Shown: positions 45,923 to 55,004 of the stretch, piece after piece
Numbering within the stretch: the first letter of the stretch is position 1
Layout: the number at the start of each line of letters is the position of its first letter
The notes under the pieces: model-generated
The model's input: the letters and a program-made list of their open reading frames with translations, nothing else
What the model was told of the DNA's origin: nothing
The model's database searches: none
DNA from: Oceanobacillus sojae
GTDB taxonomy: Bacteria; Bacillota; Bacilli; Bacillales; Amphibacillaceae
Assembly (NCBI RefSeq): GCF_007991515.1
Contig: NZ_BJYM01000013.1
Span: 110,940 to 174,939, forward strand
Length of the DNA: 64,000 nt
Reading direction: 5' to 3'
Translations under genes and position numbers: made by a program

Positions 45923-46093
45923 CTAACAATTATATTGTCTTCTATAAACGTAATAAAGAGACAAAAAGTTCCCGGAAACTGTTTTCCATATGAATTTTAC
46001 TAAAAAAGGACAGACTAATCCCGTCGCATGTAAATCTCCTAATTGTAAGAATAACTTTACTTCTTCTGCTATACTTCTGAAAACATTTCCCAT
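45923..46093 (-). CDS. small hypothetical protein, 56 aa
   Basis: An ORF not predicted by length-limited callers. It has an excellent ribosome site (AAAGGAGG, nine bases before ATG 46093) and its own terminator 30 bases after the TAG. The product starts MGNVFRSIAEEVKLFLQLGD, continues with a hydrophobic stretch (TGLVCPFLVKFIWKTV, residues 24-39), and ends LSLYYVYRRQYNC, with cysteines at 28 and 56. It could be a small membrane-associated or secreted peptide. I do not recognise a family. The 250 bases upstream, back to the chemoreceptor gene, include a hairpin at 46291-46327 lacking a T-run. Confidence 0.6.
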   Translation of the reverse strand: MGNVFRSIAEEVKLFLQLGDLHATGLVCPFLVKFIWKTVSGNFLSLYYVYRRQYNC

Positions 46094-46346
46094 TACTTTT
46101 TGCCTCCTTTCTCAAAGATTAATATTGTTTATTTTAGTGCATAACGCTAAAAAAAGCAAACGCCTCAGAGTTCATTATTGGCATTGTTGTCCTATTATCA
46201 AAAACAGAACTGATATCCTAACTGGATAACCATATTTAAAAATAAAGGAACCGTGAAAGCTTCTCCTATCTCCACTCGTAATTCTTTTTATGAAGCAATG
46301 CTTATCAGCTCTATAAGCATCACTTCATTCCTTACAAGCTCATTCC

Positions 46347-48041
46347 CTAAAGCTTGAACCGCCTTACCAATCCATTCAATTCTTCAGCAAGCTTCGATAA
46401 CTGCTCCGAACTCCCTGCTACCTCATCCATTGCACCACTTGTCTGCTGGGTCGAAGCAGAAGTTTGCTCCACCCCTGCAGCTGCTTCTTCTGAAATGGAA
46501 GCTATTTCTGCAATCGATTCATTCATTTCCTTGGTATTTGCTGCAATATCAGCTAGATTACCAGATACCATATTAATATTTTCTGCCATTTTTGATATAG
46601 ATTCATTAATCTCATGAAAGGTTTTTCCTGTAGTCCTGATTTGATCTGTTCCCAGTTCCACTTCTGTATAACCGTCTTTTAATGATTCTACGACAGCACT
46701 TGTTTCGCTCTGAATATTCATGACGATACCTGTAATGTCCTTAACTGAAACAGCTACTTGTTCCGCTAGCTTTCTTACTTCATCCGCTACAACAGCGAAG
46801 CCCTTCCCATGCTCACCTGCTCTTGCCGCTTCAATTGCTGCATTTAATGCAAGCAGATTCGTCTGGTCTGCGATATCTTTAATCATAGAAACGAGGTTTG
46901 ATATTTGTTGAGACTGTTCATCCAGCCCTTCCACCTTAGCAACAGTTCCTTGAACAATCCGGTCAATTTTAGACATTTGCTCGGTGGTAGCTATCATTGC
47001 ATCACTGCCCTTATTTGTCATATCCAGCACTTCATTCGAGTACTCCTGAACACGTTCGCCATTATCATTTACTTCCTGTACCTTAGCCGTGAATGTCCCC
47101 ATGATTGATGCTAAGTCACTGGCGCTGGTTGCCTGCGTTTCAGAACCTGTTGCCAATTCCTGCATGGTGATAGCTACCTGATCAGATCCAGCTTTTACTT
47201 CATTTGCCGCCTGTGTTAATTCTTCACTTTGATTCGTAACTGTTTCAGACACACTATTTATTTGTGTGAGCAAATCACGAGTATTGTTTGCCATTTCATT
47301 GGCAGCATCAACCAGCTGTCCAATTTCATCTCTGGCATTAGTTTGTAAGTTTTCTTGGCTCAAATCTCCGCCTGCAATAAGCTTCATGCGCTGCATCACT
47401 GTTTTGATTGGCTTTGTAATGACTCCTGCCGTAATAAGTGCTGATGCAATGCTAAGAATTAGAATCAAGGTCGAAGCAATAACAACAATGGCCAATGTTT
47501 GTTCTCCATTATCAATAATCCTTTCGCCATGCTGGTTAATTTCTTCCTCCGAATGCGCTGCCAGTTCCTCAAACCCATTCATAATTTCACGGACTATCGG
47601 GGTCAATTCATTGAGGTTTTCTACGGCTTCCATCTGATTGCCGTTCTCATATACCTCAAATACATCATCAGCAATTGCTGTCCGCCACGCAACAGTTTTG
47701 TCAACTAAATCGTCGAATTCCTCCGTAACACCAACACTTCTTGCCAATTCTTCAAATTGCATTCCCTGTTCCGTATATTCGTTAAAACGCTCCTTCAAAT
47801 TTGTTTCTCCGCTTAATATATATCCGCGGGCAGTCGATATCCGGTTGGCCATTGTTGTTTCCATGCCCTTATTTGCGATTAATTGCTGAAGATCGTTTTC
47901 AATTATATTTGTTGTGTCCTGATTGATCTGCTTAATTGCTGTGTAATTATATATACCTAGTAGAAACACTAATAAAATAACCACTGAAAATGCAGCTATA
48001 ATCTTGCTCTTGATGCTTTTGAAATTGAATATATTCCTCAT
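46347..48041 (-). CDS. methyl-accepting chemotaxis protein
   Basis: A 564-residue transmembrane chemoreceptor. TM1 is near residues 12-32, a four-helix-bundle type ligand domain spans about 33-185, TM2 is near 187-210, then a HAMP domain ([20 protein letters not shown]), then a long coiled-coil signalling domain whose hairpin tip contains [20 protein letters not shown] near residue 393. The C-terminus [16 protein letters not shown] is typical of Bacillus receptors. It senses an unknown extracellular ligand and signals to CheA. AAGGAG precedes the ATG. It is monocistronic. Confidence 0.94.
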   Translation of the reverse strand: MRNIFNFKSIKSKIIAAFSVVILLVFLLGIYNYTAIKQINQDTTNIIENDLQQLIANKGMETTMANRISTARGYILSGETNLKERFNEYTEQGMQFEELARSVGVTEEFDDLVDKTVAWRTAIADDVFEVYENGNQMEAVENLNELTPIVREIMNGFEELAAHSEEEINQHGERIIDNGEQTLAIVVIASTLILILSIASALITAGVITKPIKTVMQRMKLIAGGDLSQENLQTNARDEIGQLVDAANEMANNTRDLLTQINSVSETVTNQSEELTQAANEVKAGSDQVAITMQELATGSETQATSASDLASIMGTFTAKVQEVNDNGERVQEYSNEVLDMTNKGSDAMIATTEQMSKIDRIVQGTVAKVEGLDEQSQQISNLVSMIKDIADQTNLLALNAAIEAARAGEHGKGFAVVADEVRKLAEQVAVSVKDITGIVMNIQSETSAVVESLKDGYTEVELGTDQIRTTGKTFHEINESISKMAENINMVSGNLADIAANTKEMNESIAEIASISEEAAAGVEQTSASTQQTSGAMDEVAGSSEQLSKLAEELNGLVRRFKL

Positions 48042-48256
48042 TTGTTTTCTCCTTCTTTATATAAAAAATGGAACACTACGCTGTTATCTTCAAGCTGTAC
48101 ACAGGAGATTCTATCTGTTTTCTGATTGGGTAAGGGCAATTTTATTTTTAAAATTGCTGAGTCAGAAGTTAATAACATGTCTCGTACGAAGATGGATGGT
48201 TTTTATACGTTCATAGCGTAGGGGCTATGATTGTACGTTAACCAAGAGAGGTGATA

Positions 48257-48346
48257 GTGCCTTTTCTTTATATCGGCTTTTTATGGGGATTTTTAAAGGA
48301 ATATATTGATAAAATTTGGGATAAAAGTACAAGTAGAAATTCTTAA
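48257..48346 (+). CDS. possible small hydrophobic peptide, 29 aa
   Basis: A GTG-initiated ORF five bases after GAGAGG. The translation begins PFLYIGFLWGFLKEYIDKIW and ends KSTSRNS: a short hydrophobic helix followed by a charged tail, the layout of type I toxin peptides and small membrane regulators. It is followed by a long imperfect hairpin (GGAGTTT 48364-48370 with AAACTCC 48410-48416). It may be spurious; no homologue is recognised. Confidence 0.3.
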   Translation: MPFLYIGFLWGFLKEYIDKIWDKSTSRNS

Positions 48347-48451
48347 GAAATAAGATAATTACGGGAGTTTCATACTTTGATAAAACAATAATAATTGTTT
48401 ATAAGCATAAAACTCCTCATAAACACTGACTTTTTTAAGTATGAGAGACAG

Positions 48452-48485
48452 AAAAATCTGAATCAATTCAGATTCAGATTTTTTC
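48452..48485. terminator. terminator of the GH38-GH1-ROK operon (bidirectional)
   Basis: AAATCTGAAT (48454-48463) pairs with ATTCAGATTT (48472-48481), with T-runs on both strands. Confidence 0.8.
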
Positions 48486-48535
48486 CATACTTCACATAGA
48501 CCTTTTATCAAGTACATACTTGCTTAATAAATTTC

Positions 48536-49429
48536 TCAGCTTGTTTTCTGTAAGTAATGATACACCGCACCTATCAGGTTTGCATCCGCATTAAAATAGC
48601 ATCGGTCAATTTCCGGAATCAATGTAGCAGCATCAATTTTACGCTCAATCCATTCTAATTCTTTATTTAACTGTTGGATTAAATCTTCCCTGGTACTAAT
48701 TCCTCCACCAATTAAAATCAATTCCGGATCATAGATATATTGAATATTATATAAACCAATCGCAAGCATATGAAAGAATTCGGAAATGGCTTGTTTACAT
48801 ACTTCATCACCTTGTTCTGCCTTTAAAAAGATTTGTTCTCCAGTTATGGACGATATATCTATTTGTTTTTGTTGAGCAACACGCTTTCTAATAGAAAATG
48901 TAGAAGCCGTTTCGCTAAATGTATTCATTCCGCTGCCTAGGTTATTTGAATCAAGAATCATATAGCCGAATTCTCCGCCATGTAAATGATCGCCTTTATG
49001 AATGACGCCATTTTTAATGAGTGCCCCCCCAATTCCTGTGCCTATCACGACTACAGCCACTTCTTCCTTTCCCGTTGCCGCGCCTTTCCATACCTCAGCA
49101 AGAGCAGCACAGTTGGCATCATTTTCGATATGAACCGTCAATCCTGTTTCAGCTTCAATATGTTTTTTAATATTTGGCCCGTGTATATACGGAATAGCAC
49201 TGAAGCCATAAATAATTCCTTCATCTGAAACAGAACCGGGAGAGCTGATGGCGATTCCCTTTATGCCTTCGTGTGAATACTGCTTTAGTTGATTTTTTAT
49301 TAACAATATTAAACTTTCAAGCGTTTTGGGAGTCCGTTTTTTTTCTTTAGTTCGTATCTTTCCATCTGTATCAACCACACCATACTTTATATGTGTTCCT
49401 CCAAAATCAAACGAAAGAATATTCGTCAT
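48536..49429 (-). CDS. ROK-family sugar kinase (lacking the zinc motif)
   Basis: A 297-residue kinase. The phosphate-binding loop is FDFGGTHIKYGVVD, ENDANCAALAEVWKG holds the catalytic aspartate, and VVVIGTGIGGALI is the ATP loop. The usual ROK zinc-binding cysteines (CxCGxxGC) are absent; in their place is GSGMNTFSETAS. This form is known in beta-glucoside kinases such as BglK and in some glucokinases. Next to a GH1 beta-glucosidase gene, it probably phosphorylates glucose or an unhydrolysed beta-glucoside. The family is clear; the substrate is inferred. Confidence 0.87.
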   Translation of the reverse strand: MTNILSFDFGGTHIKYGVVDTDGKIRTKEKKRTPKTLESLILLIKNQLKQYSHEGIKGIAISSPGSVSDEGIIYGFSAIPYIHGPNIKKHIEAETGLTVHIENDANCAALAEVWKGAATGKEEVAVVVIGTGIGGALIKNGVIHKGDHLHGGEFGYMILDSNNLGSGMNTFSETASTFSIRKRVAQQKQIDISSITGEQIFLKAEQGDEVCKQAISEFFHMLAIGLYNIQYIYDPELILIGGGISTREDLIQQLNKELEWIERKIDAATLIPEIDRCYFNADANLIGAVYHYLQKTS

Positions 49430-49488
49430 ACCAGCTACACCTCTGTAATTAATATCGATTCATCAACTTCCGTTTACCGGAATGACAC

Positions 49489-50871
49489 TTAAAATCCGTT
49501 GTGCTCAGCAACCTGACTGAACCATTGACCGCTCTTTTTTAAAGAACGCTCCTGTGTATCAAGATCAACACGATATAGACCATATCTATTTTTATAAGCG
49601 TTTAACCATGACCAGTTATCCATAAACGTCCAAATATGGTAGCCAAAACAATTTGATCCCTCAGTAATTCCTTTATGCAGCCATTTTAAATGCTCTTCAT
49701 AAAATTCAATTCGATAATCATCCTGAATCATACCTGCCTTATCCAGAAAACGCTCTTCATGCTCAACGCCCATGCCATTCTCCGCAACATACCATGGTAT
49801 GTTGCCGTAATTATCTTTGATATTAATAGCTATGTCATAGATTCCTTTTTCATAAATTTCCCAGCCTCGATATGGATTCATACGACGCTCTGGCCAAATA
49901 TATGAATCAAAAAAGCTTTCTGGTAATAGATTGTTAGAATCAATTGGCGCTCCTTTTTCTTTAATCCGCCTAGGCTGATAATAATTAACACCTAAAAAAT
50001 CAACTGTATTATTTTCCATTAAATCTAAGTCACCTTCATTTACTACAGGAAGCAAATCGTAGTCTCTCAATAATTCTATTAACTCTTCAGGATATTTACC
50101 TAGAACAGACGGATCTAAGAAACTTCTATTAAAGAATAAATCTGCAATCCTTGCCGCTTTCACATCCTCTTCAGAGTCACTCCGTGGATAAGATGGCGTT
50201 AAATTTAAAATAATCCCAATCTCACCTTCTAAGTTCAACTGCCGATAACTTTTAATTGCCTTGGCACTTGCCAGCATAGAATGATAAGCAACTACTGCAG
50301 CCCGTTTCATATCTACGACACACGGATAATGGTAATGATTTAAATATCCCATCTCGACAGGGACAATAGGCTCGTTAAAGGTGGTCCATCGTTTAATTTT
50401 TTCACCGAAAAGCTCAAAAGCTGTCTTTGCGTAATGATTAAATGCCTCGACGACTTCTAAGCTTTCCCACCCACCTTTTTCCTGCAGATGTAAGGGCATG
50501 TCAAAATGAAAAAGATTAATTATTGGTTCAATATCATTTTTCAGAAGCTCATCAAAAACATTATTATAAAAATCAACTGCTTTTTCATTAACATTGATTC
50601 CGTCTGGCAACAAACGTGACCAGGAAATAGACGTGCGGAATGAATTAAAATGAACAGCTTTCATACGTTTAATATCATCCTTAAACTGACGATAAAAATC
50701 GGACGTTATCATAGGACCGACACCTTCATGAAAACGTTCTGGTTCTATTTCAAACCAATAATCCCAAATGTTTTTTGCTTTTCCATCTTGCTGTGAAGCC
50801 CCTTCCGTTTGTGTAGCAGAAGCTGCAGCGCCCCACTTAAAATTATCTGGAAATGTATAATACGTTGACAT
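49489..50871 (-). CDS. GH1 beta-glucosidase-type enzyme
   Basis: A 460-residue GH1 hydrolase with an intact acid/base motif TFNEP (Glu167) and the nucleophile motif AENGMG. The C-terminal aglycone/sugar site reads WTFMDNWSWLNAYKNRYGLY; the 6-phosphate signature of phospho-beta-glucosidases is not evident, so an unphosphorylated substrate is more likely. The ATG at 50871 follows GAGGTG. It lies between an RpiR gene and the ROK kinase in an operon with a fructose-type PTS and GH38 enzyme. This contrasts with the GH1 enzyme at 27080-28540. Confidence 0.9.
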   Translation of the reverse strand: MSTYYTFPDNFKWGAAASATQTEGASQQDGKAKNIWDYWFEIEPERFHEGVGPMITSDFYRQFKDDIKRMKAVHFNSFRTSISWSRLLPDGINVNEKAVDFYNNVFDELLKNDIEPIINLFHFDMPLHLQEKGGWESLEVVEAFNHYAKTAFELFGEKIKRWTTFNEPIVPVEMGYLNHYHYPCVVDMKRAAVVAYHSMLASAKAIKSYRQLNLEGEIGIILNLTPSYPRSDSEEDVKAARIADLFFNRSFLDPSVLGKYPEELIELLRDYDLLPVVNEGDLDLMENNTVDFLGVNYYQPRRIKEKGAPIDSNNLLPESFFDSYIWPERRMNPYRGWEIYEKGIYDIAINIKDNYGNIPWYVAENGMGVEHEERFLDKAGMIQDDYRIEFYEEHLKWLHKGITEGSNCFGYHIWTFMDNWSWLNAYKNRYGLYRVDLDTQERSLKKSGQWFSQVAEHNGF

Positions 50872-50996
50872 TGTCATCACCTCTTTATTCATAAATTCAT
50901 TGCATTTAATATCCAATGGCTAAATTAGACATAATTACAAAACAGAGACACTGCTGCTAAAGCCAGCTCCGTATTTTGCCCTACTAATAAAATGCC

Positions 50997-51818
50997 TCAT
51001 TTATGCTCACTAGATTTATGACCATGCAAATAAGCATATTCTGTTCCAATCCATTTACTTACATTTTCTCTATACATGCTAATATATTGTGAATAAATCA
51101 TATCAATAATAATTAATAGAGGAAGCTGGCCAGAAACCTGTCCAACTTCATTTGTATTTTTAATTTGAGATGTTAATAATGTAACATCTGCAAGCTCATC
51201 CATGACGCTCGACCGGTTTGAGGTTATTACAATAATGGTTGCCCCTTTTTGTTTTAGCCGCTTTAATGAACGGATAACATACTGGTTTTCCCCTCGTAAT
51301 GATAAATATATAACTAGATTATCTTGATCTAATAGAGATGAAATCATTTCTATCGAATCATAGTCTTGAACAACCTCTACATATTTCCCGATTCTTGTAA
51401 ATCGAAATTTAAAGTCTTCCCCTGCAATAGCACTTAATCCCAACCCATATATATGAATAATTTTATGGAGTTGAATTAATCTGCATACTGATTTTATTTC
51501 TTCTATATCAATTGTTTTATCAATTTCGGTAATTAATTCGTTATAACGAATTAATAAATTGCTTGTGATATTATTTTTATCATTAGAATGCTCTTGTAAT
51601 GTTTTTCGATAACAATATATAAATTCCTTGTAATTACCAAATCCTGTTTTTTTACAAAACCTTGTAATGGAGGCCGTTGATACATTTATTTTTTTGGCTA
51701 ATTCTGATTGTTTGAGCGGCGGATTCCCATTCAAAAAATAATCAGCGATTTGTTGATCAACTTCGGTAAATTTTAATTTAGAACTTTCAATGATTAAGAA
51801 TATATCACTATTTAACAA
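50997..51818 (-). CDS. MurR/RpiR-family regulator
   Basis: A 273-residue regulator with helix-turn-helix SELAKKINVSTASITRFCKK (about residues 38-57) and a SIS domain (IIHIYGLGLSAIAGEDFKFR, then LVIYLSLRGENQYVIRSLK). It starts with TTG at 51818 after AGGTGATG. It lies inside the PTS-GH38-GH1-ROK operon, so it most likely controls it by sensing a sugar phosphate. A TGAAA/TTTCA palindrome upstream of the operon is a candidate site. Confidence 0.9.
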   Translation of the reverse strand: MLNSDIFLIIESSKLKFTEVDQQIADYFLNGNPPLKQSELAKKINVSTASITRFCKKTGFGNYKEFIYCYRKTLQEHSNDKNNITSNLLIRYNELITEIDKTIDIEEIKSVCRLIQLHKIIHIYGLGLSAIAGEDFKFRFTRIGKYVEVVQDYDSIEMISSLLDQDNLVIYLSLRGENQYVIRSLKRLKQKGATIIVITSNRSSVMDELADVTLLTSQIKNTNEVGQVSGQLPLLIIIDMIYSQYISMYRENVSKWIGTEYAYLHGHKSSEHK

Positions 51819-51869
51819 TTGACATCACCTATCATTTTTAATATTTGATAAAATAAAGAAGACCTTGCT

Positions 51870-54512
51870 TTATGAAAATTGGATATAAATTGTTTTAATT
51901 TCTTTCGGTTTAAAAGCACCTAGCTGTATCGTTTCACTTTGATAAGTCTCATTCTCATTCAATGTTTCTGCCATATTGGTAAATCCCCAAAATTGAATTG
52001 CTTTAAGACACATCACTTCTCCGCCATCATCAATCTTTTTGTCAGCAGGATTGAAATAACGAATAACAAATCCTTTTCCATCTCTCGATTTATGGAATGA
52101 GCTGAAGACAACATCCTTCACCTTAGCTGCATCAAACAAAGATATACTGTTTGGAACAGTCTCTGGTAGTGGCTGCATCACAAAATATTTTAAAGTTGTT
52201 GTAAATTGATTTAATGATTGGTGTTGATAGTAAGGCACAGAAACAGCGTAATTTTGATAATATGTGAATGCGGCAGCTTCTGAAAAAGTATCTCCAACCA
52301 TAAAAGAGAATTTGAATTTGAGCTTTTTTTGCAGCTGACTATCTGGCGTTTCTATATATTTAAATTGATTGCCCGAAGCAACCCCGGGACGTCTAAGCAA
52401 ATCTGGTTTCCCAAGATATCCGACAGCCCTGAATAATGTAAGAGCAATACCTTTTGAACTGGACCCTATTATCTCATACTCTTTGATACCTTTGGAAAAA
52501 GCATTGATACTTTTTTGACCATCATGCAAATTAACGTAATTCAGCATCGGGTAAATACCAGTCGGCTCTTCCTTCCATCCACTTTCTTGCCAGGATTCTA
52601 AATTTGGATCGATAACAGGACGGGAAATAGTTCCAAATGGGGTGTCCGCGATACTTTGATCTGCTTTCACATCTCCATTAACAACTAGCCGCATACGGTG
52701 ATCAAAGGCTTTATTCTCCATGTCCAGCTGAAAATCAACACCCTCTGCTCCCCTTCTTAAAGTGATACAGCATTCATACGGAACTTCTCCATTATATTCT
52801 TCCTGATTCCGTTCATCCTGATTTACAGGAATAGTAAAGAGACCTGATATTTTTAACGAACTTTCTAGCTCACCCTTAACATATTGAACATGACCCTCAG
52901 AAAAATCAAGGCAAATAATTCTGTCCTTTTCTGGGGGTGAATAATCGTAGTTATCTCCATCATCGCCAGAATCTTCTATGAACAAGAAATTTTCGTACAA
53001 TGTATCAGACACTTTGTTATATAAATTCAGTTGCCCATCAACACAATTAATTCTGTAATATTCATTTTCAATATGATTGAAAGGATTTTCATCCACTGAT
53101 TGTGTGCTGTCGGCTCCTTTTTCACCTTCTACAATATCTAATACTTCATAACCCATTGCATTAAGTTCTATAGGAAGTACTATCTCTGATTCAAAATAAT
53201 AAGATTCAGGAGACGGATTTTCCTTTTTACGAACCGGATCATTTGAATGCTTCTCAACGCTGATTATTTCATAAGCTATTTTCTTCCCTTTATGATAAAT
53301 GGCAAAATCAGCATGCGCCAACGATACCTTCAGCTTTATCATCTGATTCCTGCGTACCGGCAATGTATTAAATACAGTAATCTGATTTTCTTTGATTTCA
53401 TCCCTGGATTCACTAATCTTACGTGTCAGATAGTCGACAACGGAATAGGATAATTGATCAGCATCAATAAGTCGTTGTAAAATAGCTTGATTCGTCTTAT
53501 CACTATTACAGCTTCCAGCACTATCATGGGCGTGATTTCTTAAATTCAGCTTCCAAATCTTATCAACCAGTTCTTTTTTATAAGGGATTCCTATTCGATC
53601 AGCTATGGCCATTAGAGGCTCTACTTGATAAATTAACCGGCGTTCAACTTTATCATTTAAATATTTATGATCAAACCTTGATGAATAGATAGAACGATGA
53701 ATTTTTGATACTTCTGCATTTAAAAATTCTCCCTGAATGGTGGGTAACTCCTGTTCTTCACTTTTTATTTCACTAAATAAATTATCATAATTACTTTCAA
53801 CTAATTGATCCTTCGTCAAGTTCTGGTTATAGCCGGCTATTCTTTCTTTCAAATTAATATCAACATACCTCTGGTCCCCCCCTACAGGAAGAGCAATATG
53901 GGATGATGCTGTATCCTTCTTAATTTGATTGATTAAAGATTCACTATCATCGGATTCAATCAATTGAACACCGACAAAATAGCCATCCTTTATGTTATAA
54001 GCAACAACACGGCTTCCGTCCTCAGACTCCCAAAAGAATTCTCTTTGCTCCATCTTATCTGATGATAATCCTCTCCAAAAAACAGATTTATCTATTCCCA
54101 TTTGAGAAAAAATCTTAGGCATATCAATAGATTGACCGAATGCATCAGGTATATATCCCAATCTATCTGCTCCTCCGAGTGAATCACCCAGTTCGATGCC
54201 CAGTTGAAGATTACGGACTAAAGATTCTCCGCGAATAATCATTTGATCTGATTGTGTATACCAAGGCCCTACCTTTAATTTTCCTTTTTGAATAAGAGAC
54301 ATTAATCTGTCTTTTTTTTCCGGGTTTACTTCTAAATAATCCTCTACAATGCTCATCTGTCCATCAAGCATATAATAATCTAAAATATTCTCTTCCAATG
54401 CCTTAATCACTTCGTCCACATGATAACATAGTTGTATGAATGACTCGTTACTTGTAAAGTACCACTCATAATCCCAATGTGTATGTGCTATTACATGAAT
54501 TTTGTTTGTCAT
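51870..54512 (-). CDS. GH38 alpha-mannosidase, mannosylglycerate hydrolase (MngB)-like
   Basis: An 880-residue cytoplasmic zinc glycosidase. HTHWDYEWYFT (residues 10-20) gives the metal histidine and aspartate, GYIPDAFGQS (119-128) gives the catalytic nucleophile Asp123, and HDSAGSCNSD supplies later metal and substrate residues. Length and motifs match E. coli MngB, which hydrolyses 2-O-(6-phospho-mannosyl)-glycerate made by a fructose-type PTS. Here too a fructose-type PTS (IIBC and IIA) is directly upstream. Substrate could be a mannosylglycerate-like compatible solute or another alpha-mannoside. The ATG follows the IIA gene by 24 bases. Confidence 0.88.
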   Translation of the reverse strand: MTNKIHVIAHTHWDYEWYFTSNESFIQLCYHVDEVIKALEENILDYYMLDGQMSIVEDYLEVNPEKKDRLMSLIQKGKLKVGPWYTQSDQMIIRGESLVRNLQLGIELGDSLGGADRLGYIPDAFGQSIDMPKIFSQMGIDKSVFWRGLSSDKMEQREFFWESEDGSRVVAYNIKDGYFVGVQLIESDDSESLINQIKKDTASSHIALPVGGDQRYVDINLKERIAGYNQNLTKDQLVESNYDNLFSEIKSEEQELPTIQGEFLNAEVSKIHRSIYSSRFDHKYLNDKVERRLIYQVEPLMAIADRIGIPYKKELVDKIWKLNLRNHAHDSAGSCNSDKTNQAILQRLIDADQLSYSVVDYLTRKISESRDEIKENQITVFNTLPVRRNQMIKLKVSLAHADFAIYHKGKKIAYEIISVEKHSNDPVRKKENPSPESYYFESEIVLPIELNAMGYEVLDIVEGEKGADSTQSVDENPFNHIENEYYRINCVDGQLNLYNKVSDTLYENFLFIEDSGDDGDNYDYSPPEKDRIICLDFSEGHVQYVKGELESSLKISGLFTIPVNQDERNQEEYNGEVPYECCITLRRGAEGVDFQLDMENKAFDHRMRLVVNGDVKADQSIADTPFGTISRPVIDPNLESWQESGWKEEPTGIYPMLNYVNLHDGQKSINAFSKGIKEYEIIGSSSKGIALTLFRAVGYLGKPDLLRRPGVASGNQFKYIETPDSQLQKKLKFKFSFMVGDTFSEAAAFTYYQNYAVSVPYYQHQSLNQFTTTLKYFVMQPLPETVPNSISLFDAAKVKDVVFSSFHKSRDGKGFVIRYFNPADKKIDDGGEVMCLKAIQFWGFTNMAETLNENETYQSETIQLGAFKPKEIKTIYIQFS

Positions 54513-54536
54513 TTTAACACCCTGCCTACTCTATAC

Positions 54537-55004
54537 CTAATCGTTTAAATCACTTAATTTTCCCTGAACCAATTGATACATGTCTTCTTTTGATGAAGCA
54601 GCTAAAATGGAGTTAGTAAAGTCTTCATCAATTAAAGCCCTGGAAATCGTACTCAGTACTTTTAAATGCTCTTGATTTTTACCTTCAGGAATTGCCAATG
54701 CAAAGGTAATATGAACCGGTTTATCGTCCATTGATTCCCATTCAATCGGATGATCATATTTCACAAGCATCAACGCTGGTTTTAAGACCGTCTTATGCTT
54801 ACTATGCGGAATAGCTATTCCATCTTTAAATCCCGTAGTCACTTCTTTTTCCCGCTTTTTCAAGCCCTTATAGTATGCTTTAGCAGATTTAACAATCCCT
54901 GCATTTTCTGCAAATGAAGCAATAAATTGCAGTGCTTCATCTTTTGTTTTTGTATTAGAATTAAATTCAATATTATTCACATCAAAAATATCATTCATCA
55001 TCAT
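54537..55004 (-). CDS. PTS fructose-family EIIA
   Basis: A 155-residue phosphocarrier. VTTGFKDGIAIPHSKH puts the active histidine near residue 67, followed by HITFALAIPEGKNQEH. AAGGTGG lies about six bases upstream of the ATG, which follows the IIBC stop directly. It appears intact even though the permease gene upstream has an internal stop. Confidence 0.92.
   Translation of the reverse strand: MMMNDIFDVNNIEFNSNTKTKDEALQFIASFAENAGIVKSAKAYYKGLKKREKEVTTGFKDGIAIPHSKHKTVLKPALMLVKYDHPIEWESMDDKPVHITFALAIPEGKNQEHLKVLSTISRALIDEDFTNSILAASSKEDMYQLVQGKLSDLND

Noticed and set aside
45990..46229. Plus-strand ORF of 79 codons over the small minus-strand gene
   Set aside because: No ribosome site; the minus-strand 56-codon gene has strong start and stop signals and explains the region better.
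46291..46327. Chemoreceptor gene terminator
   Set aside because: ATGAAG-type arms pair well, but neither strand has a T-run after the stem, so it does not qualify as an intrinsic terminator.
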